From: Maribacter sedimenticola
Lineage (GTDB): Bacteria > Bacteroidota > Bacteroidia > Flavobacteriales > Flavobacteriaceae
Direction of reading: 5' to 3'
Assembly: GCF_900188415.1 (NCBI RefSeq)
Contig: NZ_FZNV01000001.1
Location: 895,501 to 959,500 of the forward strand
Length of the DNA: 64,000 nt
Shown here: one piece after another, positions 51,993 to 61,510 of the stretch
Layout: every line of letters begins with the position of its first letter
Position numbering within the stretch: position 1 is the first letter of the stretch
Notes under the pieces: model-generated
The model's database searches: none
Told to the model about the DNA's origin: nothing
Seen by the model: the letters and a program-made list of their open reading frames with translations, nothing else
Position numbers and translations under genes: made by a program

Positions 51993-52574
51993 ATGAAAAA
52001 ATTAGGTATGGTAATCCTTATATTATGGAGTGTAGGGGTACATTCCCAAGTAAACGGGGTTACGGAAAAAGGAACGGGAATCGTTCATCTGGAACGGCAT
52101 CAATTTAAATTGGATCTGTTCAGTCCTGGGTTGAGCTATGAACTGGGACTCTTTAGAAATCAAAGTGTGTCTACGGCACTTGGTCTTGGTATGGCCACTT
52201 ATGAACCTGGGTACGTAATAGGACTTGCCTTGAACAATAGATACCGTTATTATCATAATTTTAATAGAAGGGTAAATAAAAACAAAAATGTAAGCGGTAA
52301 TTCTGGAAACTATATTGCAGCGGCACAGGCAATTTTCTTTTCGCAGGCCAGGCTGACAACCAATATTACCGGACCAGATGATTTTAATCTTGGGTTTTAT
52401 GGCATGGTGTACGGCATTCAACGTACGTATCCAAAAGGTTTTAATTTTAATGCGGAACTTGGGGCAGGTTATTATAGAGGTGATGGGGTGCCAAGTGGCT
52501 ACGGTCCTTTGATCGGTTTTACATTTGGCTGGGTACCTACAAAAAGAACATCAAGAAAACCGGTTTTTGATTAA
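51993..52574 (+). CDS. Exported beta-barrel-like protein, paralogue A
   Basis: 193 residues with a signal peptide ending VHSQ. Alternating hydrophobic/aromatic strands (FKLDLFSPGLSYELGLF, RYRYYHNFNRRVNKNKN, GFNFNAELGAGYY, GPLIGFTFGWV) suggest a small outer-membrane or periplasmic barrel, DUF3575-like in style. It shares with the next gene the motif KNxSGNSGNYI, a GLxYGxQRTYxKGF-type segment and a final GWV strand, so the two arose by duplication. No function is known. Confidence 0.7.
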   Translation: MKKLGMVILILWSVGVHSQVNGVTEKGTGIVHLERHQFKLDLFSPGLSYELGLFRNQSVSTALGLGMATYEPGYVIGLALNNRYRYYHNFNRRVNKNKNVSGNSGNYIAAAQAIFFSQARLTTNITGPDDFNLGFYGMVYGIQRTYPKGFNFNAELGAGYYRGDGVPSGYGPLIGFTFGWVPTKRTSRKPVFD

Positions 52575-52623
52575 AGTGGTCCAATTATTGTTGTAGGTCC
52601 ACATAAATTAACCAATCCGACCA

Positions 52624-53166
52624 ATGAAACAACTTTTCTTCTTACCTGTACTGTTATTGTCAATTTTTTATGCCAACGCCCAAACCAATAGATTGGTAGA
52701 AGAAGGCATTTTCAAGGTAAATGCCTTACTGCCAGGAGTATCCTATGAAGTAGGGGTAGGCAATAAATCTACCATAAACATGGAAGCAATCATAGGGTTT
52801 GCCCTAAGGGGTGCAACCAATACGGAGACCCAATTTGGAATTTATCCGGGTTTTGCGGCAGATTTTAGAAACTATATCAATTTTGAAAGACGTTTGCGAA
52901 AAAGAAAGAATATATCCGGTAATTCTGGTAATTACATATCTTTTTTGAACCAATTCCAGTTTGGAACCCCATTGATCGGTAATTTGGAATATGCTTCTGA
53001 TTACTATTACAATGCCGCATTGGTATATGGTTTACAGCGTACGTATAAAAAAGGGTTCTATTTTAGTTTGGCCTTTGGCCCGGGTATTTTTATCAATGAA
53101 TTTGACAAGGTTACGGGTATTTTGGTAGACGCCCGATTGGGCTGGGTCATAGGTGGTAGAAAATAA
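52624..53166 (+). CDS. Exported beta-barrel-like protein, paralogue B
   Basis: 180 residues with a signal peptide ending ANAQ. Same layout as the preceding gene: FKVNALLPGVSYEVGVG, RRLRKRKNISGNSGNYIS, LVYGLQRTYKKGFYFSLAFG and a closing RLGWVIGG strand. A 49-base gap separates the pair, probably one transcript. It lies just before typA but has its own transcription, since typA has a consensus promoter between them. Confidence 0.7.
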   Translation: MKQLFFLPVLLLSIFYANAQTNRLVEEGIFKVNALLPGVSYEVGVGNKSTINMEAIIGFALRGATNTETQFGIYPGFAADFRNYINFERRLRKRKNISGNSGNYISFLNQFQFGTPLIGNLEYASDYYYNAALVYGLQRTYKKGFYFSLAFGPGIFINEFDKVTGILVDARLGWVIGGRK

Positions 53167-53247
53167 CTACAATCTATTGATAGAACCTGCTCAAAATCAA
53201 TAAGATAAAAATAACATAAGATTAAGTGTAGCTATTAAAATTTGAAG

Positions 53248-53255
53248 TATCTTTG
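53248..53255 (+). promoter_or_regulatory. -7 promoter element (TATCTTTG) of typA
   Basis: An exact TAnnTTTG followed by CA, 20 bases before the ATG at 53275; transcription would start about 12-13 bases before translation. Confidence 0.65.
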
Positions 53256-53274
53256 CACGCTTAAAATAGACCTT

Positions 53275-55074
53275 ATGTCCACTACAAAGAATATTGCGAT
53301 CATTGCGCACGTTGACCACGGTAAGACCACCTTGGTAGACAAAATAATGTACCACTGTAGCTTGTTTCGTGAAAACGAGAACACAGGTGATTTAATTTTG
53401 GATAATAACGATTTGGAAAGAGAACGTGGTATTACCATTACTTCCAAGAACGTTTCCGTTATTTATAAGGATACTAAAATAAATATAATAGATACTCCCG
53501 GTCACGCCGATTTTGGTGGTGAGGTTGAGCGTGTATTGAATATGGCAGATGGGGTATTGTTATTGGTAGATGCTTTTGAGGGACCCATGCCACAAACGCG
53601 TTTTGTACTGCAAAAAGCAATTGACCTAGGTTTAAAGCCTTGTTTGGTGATCAATAAGGTAGATAAGGAAAACTGTACTCCAGAAGAGGTACATGAAAAA
53701 GTTTTCGATTTGATGTTCGAGCTTGGTGCGGAAGAATGGCAGTTAGATTTCCCTACAGTATACGGTTCTGCAAAGAACAATTGGATGAGCGAGGATTGGA
53801 AAAACCAAACTGAAAACATAGAACCTTTATTGGATATGGTCATTGAGCATATCCCAACTTTTGAGCCTAAGGAAGGTAATACACAAATGTTGATTACCTC
53901 GTTGGATTTCTCTTCGTTTACCGGTAGAATCGCTATTGGTAGGTTACAAAGAGGAACATTGAAAGAAGGTCAACCTATTTCCTTAGTGAAAAGAGACGGT
54001 AGTATCGTTAAATCAAAAATTAAGGAGTTATACGTATTTGAAGGTTTAGGACGTAAAAAAGTACAAGAAGTGGAAACTGGTGATATCTGTGCCTTGGTTG
54101 GGGTTGAAGGTTTTGAAATTGGTGACACCGTTGCCGATTTGGAAAATCCGGAAGCATTGAAAACTATCGCAATAGATGAGCCAACAATGAGTATGCTTTT
54201 TACCATTAACGATAGTCCGTTCTTTGGACAGGATGGTAAATTTGTGACTTCTAGACATATTAAAGATCGTTTGGCCAAGGAATTGGAGAAAAACTTGGCA
54301 TTACGTGTCAACGAAACCGATAGTGCGGATAAATTCCTGGTTTTTGGCCGTGGGGTTTTGCACCTTTCCGTGTTAATAGAAACAATGCGTCGTGAAGGTT
54401 ATGAACTGCAGATTGGACAACCACAGGTAATTATCAAGGAAATAGATGGTGTTAAATGTGAGCCTATAGAGCATTTGACCATTGACTTACCAGAAGAAGT
54501 TTCCGGTAGAGCAGTAGAGATGGTATCTATCCGTAAAGGTGAAATGACCAAAATGGAGGCAAAAGGTGACCGTATGTTGTGTGAATTTGAAATTCCATCT
54601 CGTGGTATCATCGGCCTACGTAACCAATTATTGACCGCAACGGCTGGTGAAGCCATTATGGCACACCGTTTCTTGGAGTATCAACCTATGAAAGGAGACA
54701 TTCCACAACGCCAGAACGGTTCTTTGGTTTCCATGGAAAAAGGGAAAGCTATTCCTTACTCCATAGATAAATTGCAAGACCGTGGTAAGTTCTTCGTAGA
54801 TCCGGGTGAGGATATTTATGAAGGCCAGGTAATTGGTGAAAACTCTCGTGGAGATGATATGACCGTGAACATTACCAAGACCAAAAAGTTATCCAACGTG
54901 CGTTCTTCTGGGGCAGATGATAAGGCCAAGATTGTTCCTGCAATTAAATTCTCATTGGAAGAAGCATTGGAATACATTCAAAAAGATGAGTATGTAGAAG
55001 TAACGCCAAAGTTCTTACGTCTACGTAAAATTTATTTAACGGAGAATGAGCGTAAACGTAACAAGATTGCGTAA
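53275..55074 (+). CDS. typA: Ribosome-associated GTPase TypA/BipA
   Basis: 599 residues, usual length. G1 AHVDHGKTTLVDKIM at the start, switch I RGITITSKN, G3 DTPGHADFGGEVE near 70 and G4 NKVDK near 127; the EF-G-like domains and the specific C-terminal domain (SLVSMEKGKAIPYSIDKLQ, GEDIYEGQVIGENSR) are present. TypA binds the 70S ribosome and aids 50S assembly and growth at low temperature. ATG at 53275 is chosen over an upstream in-frame TTG because it lies right after the promoter element and gives the standard MSTTKNIAIIAH start. A terminator follows. Confidence 0.97.
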   Translation: MSTTKNIAIIAHVDHGKTTLVDKIMYHCSLFRENENTGDLILDNNDLERERGITITSKNVSVIYKDTKINIIDTPGHADFGGEVERVLNMADGVLLLVDAFEGPMPQTRFVLQKAIDLGLKPCLVINKVDKENCTPEEVHEKVFDLMFELGAEEWQLDFPTVYGSAKNNWMSEDWKNQTENIEPLLDMVIEHIPTFEPKEGNTQMLITSLDFSSFTGRIAIGRLQRGTLKEGQPISLVKRDGSIVKSKIKELYVFEGLGRKKVQEVETGDICALVGVEGFEIGDTVADLENPEALKTIAIDEPTMSMLFTINDSPFFGQDGKFVTSRHIKDRLAKELEKNLALRVNETDSADKFLVFGRGVLHLSVLIETMRREGYELQIGQPQVIIKEIDGVKCEPIEHLTIDLPEEVSGRAVEMVSIRKGEMTKMEAKGDRMLCEFEIPSRGIIGLRNQLLTATAGEAIMAHRFLEYQPMKGDIPQRQNGSLVSMEKGKAIPYSIDKLQDRGKFFVDPGEDIYEGQVIGENSRGDDMTVNITKTKKLSNVRSSGADDKAKIVPAIKFSLEEALEYIQKDEYVEVTPKFLRLRKIYLTENERKRNKIA

Positions 55075-55116
55075 CGCGTCTCTTTTAAAATAAAGGATAT
55101 TTTACAAATAAATTGA

Positions 55117-55142
55117 AGCCACCTGAACGGGTGGCTTTTTTA
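55117..55142 (+). terminator. Rho-independent terminator of typA
   Basis: Arms agccacc and ggtggct, 6-base loop, then a run of six to seven T, 42 bases after the stop. The rest of the 281-bp gap 55075-55355 shows no gene. Confidence 0.9.
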
Positions 55143-55355
55143 TGCACTATAAACATCAGCATTTATCTTGAATATCCACATTTACAACGGCTAAGGTATA
55201 GGCCATAATAACTGTTTGATCAAGAAAAACGCAAAAAATTAAGATAGATTTTCTTACTTTCCTAATAATCCGTGCATCCTTCAAATTTCTTCGTTTCTAC
55301 ACGGAAATTTATCTAATTTAAAGTGAAAATTAAACTCAACTCAAACTAAGTAATT

Positions 55356-56144
55356 ATGCAACTAGAAGGTAAAAATGTACTTATTACCGGTGGTACACGG
55401 GGTATCGGTAAAAGTATGGTACGTGAACTCGTAAACGGAGGGGTAAGTAAAATTGCGGTAATTGCCCGTGACAGGGATAATCTTAAGCAGTTGTCCCAAG
55501 AATTTGAAGACGTAAAGTTTTTGAGGATTGCCGGTGATGTGGCCAATATAGAGGTATTGCGGGAAACTGCCGCGCGTATTGAAGATAAATGGGGCCATTT
55601 GGATATCCTGATCAATAATGCGGGCATTGTTTCTGCAGGACCATTGGAAGACATACCTGACGAGGACATTTATGATCAGGTGGCTATAAACTATACATCC
55701 ATACTTTTACTCACCAAATATTGTATTCCCTTATTAAAATCTGCGGAGGAAGCCGCTATTTTGAATATTTCTTCCGGATTGGGGTTGATTGGAATGCCCT
55801 TTTATTCGGTTTATGCAAGCACCAAGGCCGCAGTGCGTCAATTTTCAGACGCTATGAGGCGGGAACTTGCGCCATTCAATATTAGTGTTACCTGTTCTTT
55901 TCCTACGGCTACGAATACAGATATGATGCAAAAGTTCAAGGATCGTGAGATGGATTCTCCGGAGCTTGTGGCCAAGCGTTCCCTGGAAGGAATGTTAAAT
56001 AAAGAGATCCAAGTAATTTTTGGGGGAGAGGAGCGACTGAAAGAAAATCGCTTGAATTTTGAGGACCCGGCTGCGCTTGACGAGGTCGTGGCACAGAATT
56101 ACGAGCAAAGAAAAACAGCCAGTTTAGATCATAAAGCCGTGTAA
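55356..56144 (+). CDS. Short-chain dehydrogenase/reductase
   Basis: 262 residues of classical SDR type: TGGTRGIGKS near residue 11 (cofactor loop), DVAN near 64, ILINNAGIVS near 84, catalytic Ser in ILNISSGLG near 137 and YSVYASTKAA near 149 (Tyr-x-x-x-Lys). Cytoplasmic, NAD(P)-dependent oxidoreductase of unknown substrate; the proposed assignment stops at family level. The C-terminal extension (FGGEERLKENRLNFEDP) is like that of short-chain dehydrogenases acting on lipid-like substrates but is not diagnostic. It lies 34 bases before the lipoprotein gene, possibly in one unit. Confidence 0.92.
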   Translation: MQLEGKNVLITGGTRGIGKSMVRELVNGGVSKIAVIARDRDNLKQLSQEFEDVKFLRIAGDVANIEVLRETAARIEDKWGHLDILINNAGIVSAGPLEDIPDEDIYDQVAINYTSILLLTKYCIPLLKSAEEAAILNISSGLGLIGMPFYSVYASTKAAVRQFSDAMRRELAPFNISVTCSFPTATNTDMMQKFKDREMDSPELVAKRSLEGMLNKEIQVIFGGEERLKENRLNFEDPAALDEVVAQNYEQRKTASLDHKAV

Positions 56145-56178
56145 TCTTAATTGGTAACTAATCTACCGGCACCCAACT

Positions 56179-57078
56179 ATGAAAATAAGTTACTCAATAA
56201 TGCTATTTGCAGTATGTTCCTTTTTTGTTTCTTGTAAGGAAACAACGAAGCCAAATACAGAAGAACCCAAAGCTGAAGTCCAGAAAGAAAAAACTATTTC
56301 AATTCCTAAGGCATGGGTATCCACTAGGGTGGCCAAAGCAAAGCAGCAATTGGCTACAACAGAAGCCGGTAAGGTAATTTGGAACGCTATGGAAGCACAT
56401 GGCGGTTTGGATACTTGGTATGCCAACGGACCCATTTCATTTCGTTTTAATTATCAACCCCAGGACGGTAAGACCGTTAGGGATAGTTACCAAACTGTGG
56501 ATACATGGAGTAACCGTGCGGTACATACCAGCACAACGGATTCTACGGCACGTTTTGGGTGGACAGGTGAAAAGGCTTGGGTAAAGGCCAAGGATAGCAC
56601 CGCCTTTGCCTATGACACCAAATTCTGGGCTTTGACGCCATTGTACTTTATAGGTCATCCTTTTATTCTGAATGGGGAAGGGGTAAATCTTGAACTATTG
56701 AAACCAGAGACTTTTAAAGGCGTGGAATATCATGTGGTCAAGGTAACTTTTGATGCGGGAACCGGTGATGCGCCAGATGATTATTATATCTTATATATAG
56801 GTAAGGATTCCAATAAGGTGGCCGTTATGAGGTACATTGTTTCTTATCCTGAATATTTTAAGGACGGTGGTCACGCCCCTGAAAAATTTACGGAATTTAT
56901 TGGCGAACAAAAAGTGGACGGAATAATTTTACCGGGTGGGTTTAAGACCTATTGGACCACGGAAGAAGGCAAACCAGGTACGTACATCACAAAAATTGAT
57001 TTCTCTGATGTTTCCTTTGAGTCTGATTTACCCATCAATTTTTTTGATGCGCCTGTAGATGCCAAGATCTTAAATTAA
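56179..57078 (+). CDS. Lipoprotein of the flavobacterial DUF6503-like type
   Basis: 299 residues. Lipoprotein signal with Cys near residue 15 (FFVSCKETTKPN), a charged linker, then a beta-rich domain: NAMEAHGGLDTWYANGPISF near 72-91, TARFGWTGEKAWVKAKDST near 118 and ETFKGVEYHVVKVTFDAGTGD near 175. The AHGG...W-x-N start is typical of LolA/LppX-like outer-membrane lipid-carrier folds that many Bacteroidota encode as uncharacterised DUF proteins; DUF6503 is my tentative match. No catalytic residues can be named. Confidence 0.65.
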   Translation: MKISYSIMLFAVCSFFVSCKETTKPNTEEPKAEVQKEKTISIPKAWVSTRVAKAKQQLATTEAGKVIWNAMEAHGGLDTWYANGPISFRFNYQPQDGKTVRDSYQTVDTWSNRAVHTSTTDSTARFGWTGEKAWVKAKDSTAFAYDTKFWALTPLYFIGHPFILNGEGVNLELLKPETFKGVEYHVVKVTFDAGTGDAPDDYYILYIGKDSNKVAVMRYIVSYPEYFKDGGHAPEKFTEFIGEQKVDGIILPGGFKTYWTTEEGKPGTYITKIDFSDVSFESDLPINFFDAPVDAKILN

Positions 57079-57091
57079 AAGAGCGTCCCAT

Positions 57092-57127
57092 AAAAAAAAT
57101 CCCAAAGATAGCTTTGGGATTTTTTTA
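57092..57127. terminator. Bidirectional terminator between convergent genes
   Basis: Arms aatcccaaag and ctttgggatt with loop atag, flanked by A8 and T7 runs that extend the pairing to nearly 20 bp. It serves both the lipoprotein gene (+) and the kinase gene (-). Confidence 0.92.
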
Positions 57128-57142
57128 TGGGTTTATGATACA

Positions 57143-57883
57143 TTATACTTTATGCAAGGCGGCAACGGCAGCGCCAATGATTCCTGCATGGTTTTGTAAT
57201 TTGGCGGGAATTACCTTGGTCTCTATTTTGATCTGCGATTTAAATTGGTCAAAATCCTTGGACGCCCCACCTCCCAAAATAATAAGGTCCGGAGAAACAA
57301 TCAATTCAACATACTCTAAAAAAGTGTTGAATCTCTTGCCCCATTTTTTATAGGAAAGTCCTTCTTTGTCCTTGGCGGAACCAGCTGCCCATTTTTCTAT
57401 TTTCTCATATTTTTTATAGGGAATCTGTCCCAATTCAAAATTAGGGATTAATCTACCGTCCAGAAAAGCACCGCTTCCCAGTCCTGTACCTATAGTGATC
57501 ATGATAACCAAGCCTTTTTTGTTCTTTCCGGTACCATAGTTCATGGTGGCATAACCTGCGGCATCGGCATCGTTGAGTACGGTAAAATCCAATCCGGTTT
57601 TCTTTTCCAAAACTTTTTCCACGTTTACGCCCAACCAGCTAGGATCTAGATTGCCTGTTGCCTTGCAGACCCCGTTTTTGATGATGGTAGGGAAGCCGCA
57701 ACCAACTTTTCCTTTATGGTCAAAGTGCGTAACAATTTCCGCAATAACATCGGTCATTGCTTCGGGGGTTCTGGGTTTTGGCGTAGGAATTCGATAGCGT
57801 TCAGAAATCATTTTTCCTGTTTTTGCATCTACCAATGCGCCTTTAATTCCTGATCCTCCTACATCAATACCTAGTAAAGTCAT
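57143..57883 (-). CDS. ppgK: ROK-family polyphosphate glucokinase
   Basis: 246 residues. [19 protein letters not shown] is the N-terminal phosphate-binding motif, GCGFPTII near 62 fits the sugar-binding region, [15 protein letters not shown] near 102 holds the catalytic Asp, and [16 protein letters not shown] near 127 is the second phosphate loop. Length and the [20 protein letters not shown] segment match polyphosphate glucokinases, which phosphorylate glucose using polyphosphate (and often ATP) in the cytoplasm. The classic ROK zinc cysteine cluster is absent, as is usual for PPGK. Confidence 0.88.
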   Translation of the reverse strand: MTLLGIDVGGSGIKGALVDAKTGKMISERYRIPTPKPRTPEAMTDVIAEIVTHFDHKGKVGCGFPTIIKNGVCKATGNLDPSWLGVNVEKVLEKKTGLDFTVLNDADAAGYATMNYGTGKNKKGLVIMITIGTGLGSGAFLDGRLIPNFELGQIPYKKYEKIEKWAAGSAKDKEGLSYKKWGKRFNTFLEYVELIVSPDLIILGGGASKDFDQFKSQIKIETKVIPAKLQNHAGIIGAAVAALHKV

Positions 57884-57983
57884 CTTAAAATTTGTTATTG
57901 AAATACAAAGAAACGAAAAAGATTCGGCTCTTTGAAGTTGCTTTTTTAATGCGTTTATAGTATGGCACCCGTTAACACATGGG

Positions 57984-58009
57984 CATAAAAAAAGGACCTT
58001 AGGTCCTTT
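57984..58009 (-). terminator. Rho-independent terminator of the 102-residue gene
   Basis: Arms aaaggacc and ggtccttt, loop of three bases, followed on the minus strand by a T-run, nine bases after the stop codon. Confidence 0.88.
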
Positions 58010-58017
58010 TCATTGAA

Positions 58018-58326
58018 TTATTGAGGCATCATCAGCGTCACGATCGTACTTACCTGAATCTCCTCGTCATCTTCGTCCATTTCGGTATCTACCGTAAATG
58101 TTAGGATAAACTGTTTGCCAACATACATAGGATCGGTAAGATCATATTTTTGGCTTGCTTCTTTTGAAATGTTGCTGAACTCAACCCTATACCCTTCATT
58201 ATCCGTGAATACGTACATGTCATCCTCATAGCCTACAAAAGTTGCGTCCATTTTTTCGGCATCTTGGCTATATGCACTGGTTAAGGAAGTTAAGGTTAAA
58301 AACAGTACCGTTAAAAGTGATTTCAT
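58018..58326 (-). CDS. Small exported acidic protein, 102 residues
   Basis: Signal peptide ending SAYSQ, mature protein of about 80 residues that is acidic (VDTEMDEDDEEIQVSTIV) and probably beta-stranded (DATFVGYEDDMYVFTDNEGYRVEFSN broken across strands). No recognised family. A dedicated terminator follows and the upstream 256-bp gap 58327-58582 contains its promoter region plus the promoter of the next plus-strand gene. Confidence 0.7.
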   Translation of the reverse strand: MKSLLTVLFLTLTSLTSAYSQDAEKMDATFVGYEDDMYVFTDNEGYRVEFSNISKEASQKYDLTDPMYVGKQFILTFTVDTEMDEDDEEIQVSTIVTLMMPQ

Positions 58327-58551
58327 TTTTTTATACGTTTAGTTATTGATTTTTTTTGTTGATTTTCACACCCTTTTTAAAAGGTTGAAATGTCGATACA
58401 AATGAAATCTAAATATTTGAATAACGATTTTTTTTATCATTTTATTATGAATGTTTTTTTTAAGGCATAAGGAACTGTATGCCAGTGCGCTATTATTGTT
58501 ATTGGTGCAAATTATTTTATGAATACGACCCCTAATAGCATATTTTGATAC

Positions 58552-58559
58552 TACCTTTG
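58552..58559 (+). promoter_or_regulatory. -7 promoter element (TACCTTTG) of the PPDK-like operon
   Basis: An exact TAnnTTTG match ending 24 bases before the TTG start at 58583, which supports that start codon. Confidence 0.55.
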
Positions 58560-58582
58560 GTGCTGAAACCAAAACCCAACAA

Positions 58583-61510
58583 TTGAAAAAGATTTTTTTA
58601 CGCTCCTTTTATCAGCTACTGTTTGCCATCTGCTTGGTGAATGTCCATTCAATCTATGCTCAATCTGCAATGGGCCCTAATAGGATAAATGAGATGGTGG
58701 CAAGGTTTAAAAATGATGTACGCGGTCCATATAAGGATATACGTTGGTTTTGTACGGACGGCAGCGTAAGGCAGCCCAAAGATCCCTGTCCTGAACGTAT
58801 TGGCCCCGGCCAACAACATGCCCGTTATAAGGATGAGGTGGTTTCTTTAGCGCAAAGCAACCATATTTTTTTAGGGCAGATCTTGGCCTATACCACTAAT
58901 GAGGAACTGTGGGATGTGACCCATAACCATTCGCGACTAAAACAATACCAGTTAGATAAATACCTGCGGTTGGTAGATAACGGTTGGATAAATCAAAAAG
59001 GTCAGTATTATAGAGGGGCGCTGCAAGTAGAGGATGAGGAAGCACGCGGAATTTCTTTTTACAAATGGCTATTGGCCAAGGATGAACTTCTTGAACGGGA
59101 ATTTTATTTTATACGGCAAACCTTAAAGGATGTACCGCATAATGGCGATGATAACATAGCGCAACAAATGAGAAGTGAATCCAAAGTTGTTTCAGACCAA
59201 TACACGCCATTTATGGATTTACGCACCAAAATTCATAGCCAGCCAGAAGTATCGGATATCCAAAAAGTAATTGATTTTAAAAATAAGCATCAACAGGTAT
59301 TGACCGTAGACCTTACCAAGAAAATAAATGCGCTGGTAGTAACCATGCAGACTTTTTTTAAACCGTTAGATATACAGGCCTTGCTAAATAGTTCCAACTT
59401 GGTACAGGGCACCGCGCTTGGTGATAAGGTACTTGCATTTTCAAAAGGACTTGATGTCAATAAAACGCCGTCTTATTTGGTAAACGAAACAGGACAACTG
59501 CTTTTTGAGATAAGGGAAGGGCTCTTGTTGGAAAAACGGCCTTTGGCAAGATTGCAATTGCTGGATATTTCCTTAAAGCTAGAAGAGCTTTTGTTCAAAA
59601 ATGCATCTTTGTGGGAACCAACTACCGTTGCCGGGCAACTTGAAAAAATATGTGCCCTGACCACGGCCTCCGTTGGAGCTGGCTATCTTGAACTTTGGGA
59701 ATGGGAACAGATTGCAGGCGTCTTGAGTCAATATGGCCAGGAAAAATTGAGTTTGGCAGAATTGACTACCATCTTGGAAACGGCTAGGGCGGCTGTGGAA
59801 TGGAGTGCCGCTATGGTTAAGGCTAACTACCAGGAAGTCATTGATGTATATACCACATTTGAACCTAAGGCTTATGCCTTTATAGATGATCGTATAAGGG
59901 GTTCCATAGCGCTACATTTGGGTGAAAGTGTGGGAGAATTGGGAAATTTCATCGCCAAAGAGTCTGCACTGACCAATAAAGTATTGGATATTGTCAACCA
60001 AAGTACGTTTAGGGGACTAAACCCTGGCTATGCATTTGGTGAACTGGTGGTAGTGGACGGTTCATCTGAGGACATTGAAGTTTCTTCCGATAAAATATAT
60101 ATTTTCCAGCGTTCCCCATCAGACTTAAAACCAGTGGCGGGTATTGCCACCGTAGCTGAGGGGAATATGGTTTCTCACGTACAATTATTGGCCAGAAATC
60201 TTGGAATACCTAATGCCGCCCTTTCTGATGGCAATCTTCAAAGCTTAAAAAAATATGATGGGGATAGGGTATTCTATGCCGTATCCAATAAAGGAAATGT
60301 TATCCTTAAGCCCGAAAGTGAAATGACCGCGGAAGAGCGCGCGCTTTTTGTGAAAAAAGAACGTAATACCGATAAAATAGAAGTACCTATAGAAAAAATA
60401 CAATTAAAAAATACAGAAGTCTTGAATATGCGTAATGTAGATGCCAATGACTCTGGCGCATTGTGTGGGCCTAAAGCGGCCAATTTAGGGCAGTTAAAGA
60501 AAATGTTTCCCGATCAAGTGGTAGAAGGATTGGTAATTCCGTTTGGAATTTTCAGGGACCATATGGACCAACGGATGCCTGGACAGAGTGTTTCCTATTG
60601 GGAGTTTTTAAATGCAATGTTCGCCGAAGCTGAACGCATGAGAAACACAGCAGTAACAGAGCCAGAGGTGGAGAATTACCAATTGCTCCAATTGGAGACT
60701 TTGCGCAATGCTATTAAGCAAATGCCGTTAAAGGAGGATTTTATGGTCCAATTGGACAAATCATTTAAACAGGTTTTGGGTGCCGATTTTGGAGACATCC
60801 CCGTGTTTTTGCGCAGTGATACGAACATGGAGGATTTAAAGGAATTTACGGGTGCCGGCTTAAATCTTACGTTGTTCAATGTATTGGACAAGGAAAAAAT
60901 CTTAAATGGCATTAAAGAGGTGTGGGCATCACCCTATACGGAGCGTAGCTTTAAATGGCGTCAAAAATATCTGTTGAACCCAGAGAACGTTTTTCCTTCT
61001 ATATTGGTCATACCCAGTGTGGATGTGGATTATTCCGGAGTTTTGATAACCAAAGGAATTAATTCCGGAAATGAAGAGGACCTTACCATAGCTTTTAGTA
61101 GGGGCGCGGGCGGTGCCGTAGATGGTCAATCTGCGGAAACGTATACCGTTTATGCCAATGAAGGTTATAGGTTGCTGGCACCGGCACGGGAACCCTTGTA
61201 CAATACGTTGCCCATAACAGGGGGTACTGCGAAAAAGGTGGCTACCTTTCAGACAAGGGTCGTCAATGAAAAAAATATAAGGGAAATAAAAAATTTGGCA
61301 AAAACGATCCGTATGACCTTAGCGGATGAGACCAATTCCGATTATGATGGGGCGTATGATGTTGAACTCGGATTTAAGGATGATAAGTTATGGTTGTTTC
61401 AAATACGTCCGTTTGTTGAAAATAAAAAAGCATTAAGTTCAGGGTATCTGGAATCCATTACCCCCAAAATAAATACAGGTAAAGAAATTCCCTTAAGCAC
61501 AAAATTATAA
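58583..61510 (+). CDS. Exported PEP-synthase/pyruvate phosphate dikinase-like protein
   Basis: 975 residues from a TTG start, needed to include a clear signal peptide (FYQLLFAICLVNVHSIYAQ). Residues 30-450 are helical and unrecognised. A phosphohistidine mobile domain has GNMVSHVQLLARNLGIPNAA near 530, equal to the T-S-H-x-x-x-x-A-R-x-x-G-x-P motif. The C-terminal ATP-grasp (PEP/pyruvate-binding) domain has CGPKAANLGQLKKMFP near 630, FLRSDTNMEDLKEFTGAGL near 740, IAFSRGAGGAV near 830 and LWLFQIRPF near 955. The PEP/pyruvate TIM barrel is missing. An ATP-dependent phosphotransfer domain behind a signal peptide is unusual. The stop overlaps the next ATG. Confidence 0.85.
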   Translation: MKKIFLRSFYQLLFAICLVNVHSIYAQSAMGPNRINEMVARFKNDVRGPYKDIRWFCTDGSVRQPKDPCPERIGPGQQHARYKDEVVSLAQSNHIFLGQILAYTTNEELWDVTHNHSRLKQYQLDKYLRLVDNGWINQKGQYYRGALQVEDEEARGISFYKWLLAKDELLEREFYFIRQTLKDVPHNGDDNIAQQMRSESKVVSDQYTPFMDLRTKIHSQPEVSDIQKVIDFKNKHQQVLTVDLTKKINALVVTMQTFFKPLDIQALLNSSNLVQGTALGDKVLAFSKGLDVNKTPSYLVNETGQLLFEIREGLLLEKRPLARLQLLDISLKLEELLFKNASLWEPTTVAGQLEKICALTTASVGAGYLELWEWEQIAGVLSQYGQEKLSLAELTTILETARAAVEWSAAMVKANYQEVIDVYTTFEPKAYAFIDDRIRGSIALHLGESVGELGNFIAKESALTNKVLDIVNQSTFRGLNPGYAFGELVVVDGSSEDIEVSSDKIYIFQRSPSDLKPVAGIATVAEGNMVSHVQLLARNLGIPNAALSDGNLQSLKKYDGDRVFYAVSNKGNVILKPESEMTAEERALFVKKERNTDKIEVPIEKIQLKNTEVLNMRNVDANDSGALCGPKAANLGQLKKMFPDQVVEGLVIPFGIFRDHMDQRMPGQSVSYWEFLNAMFAEAERMRNTAVTEPEVENYQLLQLETLRNAIKQMPLKEDFMVQLDKSFKQVLGADFGDIPVFLRSDTNMEDLKEFTGAGLNLTLFNVLDKEKILNGIKEVWASPYTERSFKWRQKYLLNPENVFPSILVIPSVDVDYSGVLITKGINSGNEEDLTIAFSRGAGGAVDGQSAETYTVYANEGYRLLAPAREPLYNTLPITGGTAKKVATFQTRVVNEKNIREIKNLAKTIRMTLADETNSDYDGAYDVELGFKDDKLWLFQIRPFVENKKALSSGYLESITPKINTGKEIPLSTKL

